DNA from: an uncultured bacterium
GTDB taxonomy: Bacteria > Bacillota > Clostridia > Christensenellales > Borkfalkiaceae
Direction: 5' to 3'
Assembly (NCBI GenBank): GCA_934871445.1
Contig: CAKXBD010000005.1
Coordinates: 3,308-40,109, forward strand
Length of the DNA: 36,802 nucleotides
Numbering within the stretch: the first letter of the stretch is position 1; every line of letters starts with the position of its first letter. Below the pieces are notes generated by a model that had not been told where the DNA came from, did not search any database, and saw only the letters and a program-made list of their open reading frames with translations. This document shows positions 30,824-36,802 of the stretch, one piece after another. Position numbers and translations under genes: made by a program.

Positions 30824-32110
30824 ATGAAAAAATTATTTGCAACGGCACTTGCGCTGACGGTATCGGCCGGAGCTCTTTTTGGGCTTTCGGCCTGCGGCGG
30901 AAACAAGGGCAACGAAATTGTCGTATGGTGCGAAGCGACGGGGTCGGATAAGGCGGTCATGGACGAATTCGTGAAGTATTTCAACGAAAACAACGACCTT
31001 GGCTATACGATGACCTACAAGATGCAGGACAGCGTATCCGAGTCTCTCGCGTCCGCTTCTTTGGGCGGAACGGCGCCCGACCTCGTGATTTGGCCTCGTT
31101 GGGAGACGATTTCCAAGAAAAATCTGTTACACGATTTGTCTGACAAGATAGAGGCGAGCGAGACGATTGAGCTTTCCGACTACAACGAAGCCGCGCGCCG
31201 CGAGCTGGAAATTTCGGGCAGCGTCTACGGAGTCCCTACCGACCTCGATGCGTGGGGCTTGTGGTGTAATATGGACCTCGTTTCAGAGGAACAGATTCCC
31301 GCTACCTGGGACGAGCTGATTGCTTCGACGACGGCACTCACGAGCGGCAGCGGCAACGATACTATCGTCGGGCTGGACGCATACAATCTGCGCGGTCAAT
31401 TTTATGGCTTTATGCTTTCCGCGGGCGGACAGCTGGTCGATACCAGCGGGACGATTCCGAAAATTAACATCGATATTTCGGATAAAACCTCAAAATCCTA
31501 TACGGATGCGGAATCCGTCATGAATCTGTTTATCGAGTTGATGACGATTACGGGCTGTCCGACCGATTATCATACCGACGATAAATTTATCGAGGGCAAG
31601 GTAGCGATGAAGTTCGGGCCGAGCAATTACGATAGGACGGTGGAGACGCTGAGCGGCAAGAAGATGAATCTGAATTTCGTCGGCTATCCCGCCAAGAGCG
31701 AGACGGAAGGCGCAGTGAGCGGCATGCTGGGCGGCTACTCGCTGGCGATTCCCAAGTCCAAGGACATCGATAAGGGCTTTTCGGTCATGGAGTGGTGGCT
31801 CGCCGACGAGAACCTCGAAAAATATTGCGAACTTTACAGCCTGCTGCCGGCAAAGACCTCCTTGCAGTCGGCGGAATTTGTGCAGGAAAGTCAAGTGCTT
31901 TCCACGATGAAGGAAATGCTTCCCGCCTGCGACGTCAGACCTATCGCAAAGGGATATTCCAATGTAGAGACGACTTGGATATTCGGTACGATAGATTCCT
32001 TGCGCGAATATATCCGCACGGGCTCCGGTTCCATTAAAGATGCGGACGCGGCGTTGAAACAAATCAAGGAGAAGGGCGATTCGCAGTTCCAGCTGGAAGC
32101 CATGTTATAA
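30824..32110 (+). CDS. Sugar ABC transporter substrate-binding lipoprotein
   Basis: A 428-residue family 1 (MalE-like) solute-binding protein. The lipoprotein signal peptide ends LFGLSAC, placing the lipidated cysteine at residue 24. It continues with EIVVWCEATGSDKAVMDEF and the hinge segment VYGVPTDLDAWGLWCNMDLV typical of oligosaccharide binders. Another family feature is KVAMKFGPSNY. It captures sugar outside the membrane for the two permeases that follow. Context suggests manno-oligosaccharides. GGAGG precedes the start, directly after the palindromic repeats, which may raise its expression relative to the upstream genes. Confidence 0.95.
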   Translation: MKKLFATALALTVSAGALFGLSACGGNKGNEIVVWCEATGSDKAVMDEFVKYFNENNDLGYTMTYKMQDSVSESLASASLGGTAPDLVIWPRWETISKKNLLHDLSDKIEASETIELSDYNEAARRELEISGSVYGVPTDLDAWGLWCNMDLVSEEQIPATWDELIASTTALTSGSGNDTIVGLDAYNLRGQFYGFMLSAGGQLVDTSGTIPKINIDISDKTSKSYTDAESVMNLFIELMTITGCPTDYHTDDKFIEGKVAMKFGPSNYDRTVETLSGKKMNLNFVGYPAKSETEGAVSGMLGGYSLAIPKSKDIDKGFSVMEWWLADENLEKYCELYSLLPAKTSLQSAEFVQESQVLSTMKEMLPACDVRPIAKGYSNVETTWIFGTIDSLREYIRTGSGSIKDADAALKQIKEKGDSQFQLEAML

Positions 32111-32123
32111 AAGGAGGCCGTCC

Positions 32124-33026
32124 ATGACAAACGCTACGGCAAAAAAGAAGCTGACCATGCAGGGGAAGCTGGCTTTGAAGGGCTTTTTCTTCGTTCTGCC
32201 CGCGCTCCTGTTCTTCGTCGTCTTTGTGCTCGTACCCATTCTTATGGCGATGGTTTTGGCATTTACGAGCTATGACGGAATCGGGGAAATCACTTTCGTC
32301 GGCGTAAAGAATTTTATCAATATTTTCACGCTCGACAGCATTTTCGGGAAATCCTTTTTGAATGTGGCATGGTATGCGCTGTTCGCCATTCCTCTGTCGG
32401 TGATTCTGCCCCTTTTATACGCGCTTCTCATCAATACAAAGGTAAAGGGAAATAAGGTTTTCCGCGCGATTTATTACCTGCCCGGTCTCACCAGCGCAGT
32501 GGCGGCGGCGACCGTGTTCCGCTTGGTATTCAACCCCGACATCGGCATCGTCAATTCCTTCCTGCGCGTGTTCGGCATAGAGGGCCCGCAGTGGCTGGAA
32601 TCTTCAAAGACGGCGATGCTCACGATTGTCATTCTCGCCATGTGGCAGGGAATCGGCGGAAATATGATTATTTATGCCGCGGCGCTCAACGGCATTTCGC
32701 CCGAGCTGTACGAGGCGGCGACCATAGACGGCGCGAGCAAGGTACGCATGTTTTTCAGAATAACGCTGCCTCTGCTGCTCCCGACTACCTTCTTTATCGT
32801 GACCATGAGCATCATCGGCGCATTCCAACTCTATGACCAAGTGCTGATGATGACGGACGGCGGACCGGCAAATTCGACCGTGACGCCCGTGTTTGTAATT
32901 TATAACCGCGCCTTCGGTACCAATTCGAATATGGGCTATGCGTCGGCGCAGGCGGTACTCCTGTTCCTCGTCATTGCCGCTATTACGGTATTGACACAGC
33001 GATTCGTCAAGGACCGCGCATACTGA
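32124..33026 (+). CDS. Sugar ABC transporter permease (MalF type)
   Basis: A 300-residue permease with six membrane segments (first at about 18-45, FFFVLPALLFFVVFVLVPILM). The cytoplasmic EAA loop that contacts the ATPase is EAATIDGASKVRMFFRITLPLLLP. It pairs with the MalG-type permease encoded 12 bases downstream. AGGAGG is in the spacer after the binding-protein gene. Confidence 0.95.
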   Translation: MTNATAKKKLTMQGKLALKGFFFVLPALLFFVVFVLVPILMAMVLAFTSYDGIGEITFVGVKNFINIFTLDSIFGKSFLNVAWYALFAIPLSVILPLLYALLINTKVKGNKVFRAIYYLPGLTSAVAAATVFRLVFNPDIGIVNSFLRVFGIEGPQWLESSKTAMLTIVILAMWQGIGGNMIIYAAALNGISPELYEAATIDGASKVRMFFRITLPLLLPTTFFIVTMSIIGAFQLYDQVLMMTDGGPANSTVTPVFVIYNRAFGTNSNMGYASAQAVLLFLVIAAITVLTQRFVKDRAY

Positions 33027-33038
33027 CGGAGGTGGAAA

Positions 33039-33926
33039 ATGGAACTCACACTTACCCCCAGACAGAAAAAAATCGCGGGCAAAACCGTCATTTTCATCGT
33101 AATGGCGATTTTGGCAATCGTGGCGCTCGCTCCTTTCTATTGGTCTATTCTCATCGCATTCCGCGAGTCGGAATTTATTTACACCGATCGTTCCTGGCTG
33201 CCCTCGCACGTCACGATCGAACATTTCAAAAACGTTTTCCAAAATGTGGATATCGGTCGATATTTTATCAATACGGTCGGGCTTACCGTAGTCAACGTGG
33301 CGACTAACTTGATTTTTGCGTCCATGGCGGCATACGGCTTTGAGAAGCTCCGCTTCAAGGGAAGCAACGCGATTTTCAAAATCATGATGCTTTCTATGAT
33401 GCTTCCCGGAATAGCGACGACGGTCCCCACCTTCCTGCTCCTTCGTTCCTTTCCGCTCGTGGGCGGAAATAACATTCTGGGACAGGGCGGAACGGGCTTT
33501 ATCGGCACCTATCTCGGCGTGCTCCTGCCCGGAACGGTGGGCGTGTACGGTATCTTCTTCATGCGGCAGTTTCTCATTCCCGTCAGCGGTGAATACGCGG
33601 AGGCGGCTCGGCTGGACGGGGCGGGGGAATTGAGGATATTCTTCAATATCTACATTCCCATGATCGTGCCCGCGCTTTTGACGCTCGGAATCTTCTGCTT
33701 CCAAGGCGTGTGGAATTCGTATATGTGGCCAAACCTCATTTTGCAGGGACACGAGGAAAAGAGCGTCCTTACCATGGCGCTTCGCAACTATTCACTGGAA
33801 ACAAAATTCCAATACGGCCCCATGATGGCGATGAGCGTGCTCATGAGTATTCCCATCATCGTATTCTTCTGTATCATGCAGAAATATTTCATCAGCGGGG
33901 TGGCAATCGGCGGCTTGAAAGGCTGA
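33039..33926 (+). CDS. Sugar ABC transporter permease (MalG type)
   Basis: A 295-residue permease with six membrane segments, the EAA loop EAARLDGAGELRIFFNIYIP and the typical MalG ending QKYFISGVAIGGLKG. It completes the importer. No ATPase gene follows, so the transporter must use a shared MsmX/UgpC-type ATPase encoded elsewhere, as is common for this family in Firmicutes. GGAGG lies ten bases before the start. Confidence 0.95.
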   Translation: MELTLTPRQKKIAGKTVIFIVMAILAIVALAPFYWSILIAFRESEFIYTDRSWLPSHVTIEHFKNVFQNVDIGRYFINTVGLTVVNVATNLIFASMAAYGFEKLRFKGSNAIFKIMMLSMMLPGIATTVPTFLLLRSFPLVGGNNILGQGGTGFIGTYLGVLLPGTVGVYGIFFMRQFLIPVSGEYAEAARLDGAGELRIFFNIYIPMIVPALLTLGIFCFQGVWNSYMWPNLILQGHEEKSVLTMALRNYSLETKFQYGPMMAMSVLMSIPIIVFFCIMQKYFISGVAIGGLKG

Positions 33927-33945
33927 CGGAAAAAACAAAATGAAT

Positions 33946-33962
33946 ACGGGAGGAACTCCCGT
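33946..33962 (+). other. Small intercistronic hairpin
   Basis: ACGGGAG-GAA-CTCCCGT, a perfect 7-bp stem between the permease and LGFP-like genes. No T-tract follows, so it is more likely a processing or stability element than a terminator. Confidence 0.45.
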
Positions 33963-33994
33963 CTCATAAAAAACAATAAACGGAGGATTTTTTG

Positions 33995-36268
33995 ATGAAA
34001 AGAACTATGAAAAGAGGCTTATTGACTCTTGCGGTGGCCGGATTCGTCGGAGCGTCGGCGCTCGGCGTTTCCTCGGTAGTCTCTCTTGCCGAAGGCGAGG
34101 AGAAGATTTTCGATTACAGCTTTTTGAACGGACGTACCTATATCACGGGCGTCACGCAGGAAAACATCGAAAATGCTTTTGAAAAAGAAGCGAAGCGGGT
34201 AAAGGACGAAATGACCGAGCAGGGAATTGCCGACCAATTTGTCGTTGTAAACGCGCCTCTCGGAAACGGCTGGCCCTCTGCCAATGACACCTACTTTGTG
34301 GCGGCACACATGGATCTCGGCACATACAGCGGCTGGAATAATTGGGGAAAAACCGGATATGCGTTTATCGTCTATAATCCGCACATGAACGAGGCATTCA
34401 CCGTCCGCGGAGAAGCGGCGGCCGCTTATGTGAATATGAATAACGGATGGACAGACCAAGTTACTATCGCGGGCTATCCCAAGGGAAATGATTTTACGGT
34501 CGGAGAGACTACCTATCAGAACTTTACACTCGGATATTCCATGGGCAGTCAGTTTATCGTGGGTAAAAATGTGGACGAGACGGGCAAAGAGATTGCTTTG
34601 ACGGCAGAGGATATAGCGGAAAATATGGTCGTTCCCGTCTATCAGGATACGGCTTCCGCCGAGGTCATCGAGGGGCTTTCTATCGAGGATTTCGTCAATG
34701 CGTATAAGGAATATTATACGGATAAGGAAGTCAACTACAATCCGATGCGGAATATCAACAACCTGAATAACAGTCAGTGGAGACAAAAGACGGCAGACGG
34801 CGGCGAAGTGGTATATAATTCTCTCCGCAAAGAAATGTTTACCGTTAAAACCTTTTTGAGCGCTTATAATGCGACGACGGAATGGGGCAACCCCGTCGGT
34901 GAAGAAACGACGACAAAGGGAGTCGTTAATCAGCTCTTTACGAAGGGCGTAGCCGTTTTGGAGGGCGAGGAAGTAAAATTCTACGTCGCTTCCCACGTCG
35001 ATCCCGACACGGGTGAAATCGTCAGCGATTTTAACGAGGACGCCGTCGGCGGCATGACGGACGACGTAGCGGCTTCTCTTCCCTCGGGGGTGACGGCGGA
35101 CGCCGTAGCGGAGGCCGCAAAAGCCGTCTGGACGACGGAAATGGGCAATCCTGCCGATTATATGAATTTTGAAACGGAAACCATTCTTTCTCAAACCTTT
35201 GTCGCAAAGGAAACGATAGACGGCAAGGACGTCAACAAGACGAGTAAAATTTATGTGGACGTTTCCAAAACGCCTTTGACGGCGGTAGTGCTCGACAGCG
35301 ATACCTATGAGATTTATAAACTGCCCGTCCGCTTCAACGAAGGCAACAAAAAATACGATGTGACGGGAGAAATGGTTCTCGGGCCCGCAACGAGCGCGTT
35401 TTTCGAGGAGAACGGCAAGAAATATCAGAATTTCCTGTACGGTGCAATCGAGCTTTCCGCTGCAAAAGAAGAGGATATGGTTCTCCCCGGCGTAAATTAT
35501 GACGCTTCCGGAAACCGTACCGTTCTCGACCTTTCCGATTTCATTACGATAGACGCTTCTACAATCCGTATTCCCGAAAGCTATAATATCGGTGCCGCGG
35601 ATCTCCTTGCGAAATTCAAAGCTGCCTATAAGGAATTTACGGAACAGGGAATTGCGCTCGGCATGCCCAATAAAGAGGGGATCGGCGCATGGCCTGCTAC
35701 CGAAGGCGGACAGGAGGACGGCACCAATGAATTTAAGGACGGGCAGGGCATGATCAAGCTCGGTCTGCACGCGACGGACAGCAACGCTATCTGCTACTAC
35801 GGCGTTACGGCGATGCTCGCGTACAACCCCGAGGACGGAAATGTTTATCTTATGTCCGACGCGGTAATGAGCAATATGGCTACCTATTACAGCGTTTACG
35901 GCGCTCCGCGCGGCAATCTCACCGCTACGACGATTACGGTGGACGGACAGGAAATCGAAATTCAGATTCAGAACTTCCAGCTCGGTTATCTGACGGTCAT
36001 GGGAGATGCCGCCAGCATGGTCGCGGACAGGAATTGGGATTTCGAGCTCGGCGGTGCGGTCAATCTCGACGGCAGCAAGATTCCCGGCGTGGAATATCCC
36101 GGCGAAAAGGACGATGACGGCGATTCCTCTTCGGGCGGGAGCGGCTCGTCCGAAAACGAAGGCGACGGCGGCTGCGGCAGCACGATGTCTTTGGTGGCTG
36201 CGAGCTCGGCGCTCCTTGTCGCGGGCGTTGTTTTAGTGATTGCGAAAAAGCGTAAGATTAACGGATAA
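33995..36268 (+). CDS. Secreted LGFP-like repeat protein with C-terminal membrane anchor
   Basis: About 757 residues from the ATG at 33995 (GGAGG eight bases upstream; a TTG at 33992 is rejected). The signal peptide is MKRTMKRGLLTLAVAGFVGASALG with cleavage near SLA-EG. The ectodomain contains several divergent LGFP-like repeats, at about residues 158 (AGYPKGNDFTVGETTYQNF), 296 (WGNPVGEETTTKGVVNQLF), 461 (LGPATSAFFEENGKKYQNF) and 555. A Ser/Gly-rich spacer (SSSGGSGSSENEG) leads to GGCGSTMS, one membrane helix and KKRKING. LGFP repeats are found in cell-wall-associated proteins. Position suggests a surface glycan-binding or scaffold role in mannan use, but that is inference. No catalytic motif is recognised. 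Confidence 0.85.
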   Translation: MKRTMKRGLLTLAVAGFVGASALGVSSVVSLAEGEEKIFDYSFLNGRTYITGVTQENIENAFEKEAKRVKDEMTEQGIADQFVVVNAPLGNGWPSANDTYFVAAHMDLGTYSGWNNWGKTGYAFIVYNPHMNEAFTVRGEAAAAYVNMNNGWTDQVTIAGYPKGNDFTVGETTYQNFTLGYSMGSQFIVGKNVDETGKEIALTAEDIAENMVVPVYQDTASAEVIEGLSIEDFVNAYKEYYTDKEVNYNPMRNINNLNNSQWRQKTADGGEVVYNSLRKEMFTVKTFLSAYNATTEWGNPVGEETTTKGVVNQLFTKGVAVLEGEEVKFYVASHVDPDTGEIVSDFNEDAVGGMTDDVAASLPSGVTADAVAEAAKAVWTTEMGNPADYMNFETETILSQTFVAKETIDGKDVNKTSKIYVDVSKTPLTAVVLDSDTYEIYKLPVRFNEGNKKYDVTGEMVLGPATSAFFEENGKKYQNFLYGAIELSAAKEEDMVLPGVNYDASGNRTVLDLSDFITIDASTIRIPESYNIGAADLLAKFKAAYKEFTEQGIALGMPNKEGIGAWPATEGGQEDGTNEFKDGQGMIKLGLHATDSNAICYYGVTAMLAYNPEDGNVYLMSDAVMSNMATYYSVYGAPRGNLTATTITVDGQEIEIQIQNFQLGYLTVMGDAASMVADRNWDFELGGAVNLDGSKIPGVEYPGEKDDDGDSSSGGSGSSENEGDGGCGSTMSLVAASSALLVAGVVLVIAKKRKING

Positions 36269-36282
36269 TCGGAGGAAGACGT

Positions 36283-36802
36283 ATGAAAGGTTGGAAAAAA
36301 ATGATCGTGTGTTGTCTTTCGGCGATATTGGCTGCGACGGCGTTTGCCGCCTGCGGCGGGAATGGAGGAGAGAGCTCGTCGAACGGCGGTTCGGAAAGCT
36401 CCTCCTCGTCCGAACCGACAGTCGAACGGCCCACCGAGGAGGAGACCCGCGCGAAAGCGATGGTCGCCACGATTTTCGAGCAGTACGGCGTGGAAGGCGG
36501 CGAGGGAGACGATGCGTATATCAATCTGAAAGAAAATTACGGCAGCGACGTATCGGGATTTCTTTGGACGAATTTCAGCGGCGTGGGCATGCAGTACTAC
36601 ATGTGCAAACTCTATCCCGATGACGCGGAACAGAAGGATACCTATCGCAAAATGCTGAATAATTTCAAATATTTCCGTCAGAGCAATCCCGAAAGCAACG
36701 CGGCGGAAAATTCCGTGAAATATCATTCCGCGCGCGGTAATACGCCGTACAGTGGATACGGGGACTGTTTCTTCGACGACAATATCTGGGTGGCGCGCAA
36801 TT
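36283..36802 (+). CDS. Partial lipoprotein, probable GH76-family alpha-1,6-mannanase
   Basis: The first ~173 residues are in the window and the frame is open at its end. GGAGG lies eight bases before the ATG. The lipoprotein signal ends AAATAFAAC, putting the lipid-modified cysteine at residue 24, followed by a Gly/Ser linker (SSSNGGSESSSSSEP). The mature part has an alpha-helical pattern, and the last visible residues, GDCFFDDNIWVARN, fit the FYDDxAWxAxA segment of GH76 endo-alpha-1,6-mannanases; the catalytic Asp pair of that family would lie further on. An endo-mannanase on the cell surface would supply the importer and GH38 enzyme upstream. The assignment rests on one motif and the locus context. 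Confidence 0.7.
   Translation, partial: MKGWKKMIVCCLSAILAATAFAACGGNGGESSSNGGSESSSSSEPTVERPTEEETRAKAMVATIFEQYGVEGGEGDDAYINLKENYGSDVSGFLWTNFSGVGMQYYMCKLYPDDAEQKDTYRKMLNNFKYFRQSNPESNAAENSVKYHSARGNTPYSGYGDCFFDDNIWVARN

Overview
The window looks like a chromosomal piece of a Gram-positive anaerobe of the class Clostridia, probably an uncultured gut lineage (Christensenellales-like organisms are a reasonable guess, but nothing here fixes the rank). The signs are AGGAGG-type ribosome binding sites, TTGACA/TATAAT promoters with 17-base spacers, an FMN riboswitch ahead of a RibU-type ECF component, a BclA-like spore-surface protein, a heterodimeric ABC exporter under MarR control, and Ser-rich lipoproteins. 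I see no tRNA, rRNA, CRISPR array, insertion sequence or prophage.

Layout. 1-2.5 kb: a small DUF6809-like gene converges on a minus-strand pair, a HhH-tailed radical SAM protein and its TIGR03915/DUF4130 partner, thought to act in DNA modification or repair. 2.6-6.4 kb: an OmpR/HisKA two-component system followed by two uncharacterised genes. 6.5-8.8 kb: glyA, then an FMN riboswitch with terminator controlling ribU. 8.8-14.0 kb: tsaE-tsaB-rimI run into an alpha/beta hydrolase whose only well-placed start codon is ACG, a membrane-embedded MurF-like ligase and a Ddl-type ATP-grasp ligase. 14.1-14.8 kb: a BclA-like protein on the minus strand. 15.0-19.6 kb: obg, an AAC(6')-like acetyltransferase, an orphan 507-residue protein, yhbY and a grpE with a cysteine-rich tail. 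19.7-24.3 kb: a small XRE regulator, a divergent stand-alone small-RNA candidate with a dyad operator on its promoter, and a marR-ABC-ABC exporter operon.

24.5-36.8 kb is one functional unit. An RpiR/SIS regulator is divergent from GH38 alpha-mannosidase, ROK sugar kinase, class I mannose-6-phosphate isomerase, a sugar ABC importer (binding lipoprotein and two permeases, no ATPase), a large secreted LGFP-like repeat protein with a C-terminal membrane anchor, and the start of a GH76-like lipoprotein. The simplest reading is an alpha-mannan or N-glycan utilisation locus. The GH76-like enzyme would cut the polymer outside the cell, the importer would bring in oligosaccharides, GH38 would release mannose, the ROK kinase would phosphorylate it and the isomerase would feed fructose-6-phosphate to glycolysis.

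The most unusual items are the XRE/operator/small-RNA module (19.7-20.2 kb), the ACG start at 10366, the MurF-like enzyme whose UDP-substrate domain is replaced by membrane helices, the cysteine-rich GrpE, the tandem 40-bp palindromic repeat ahead of the sugar-binding protein, and the LGFP-like protein inside the mannan locus.
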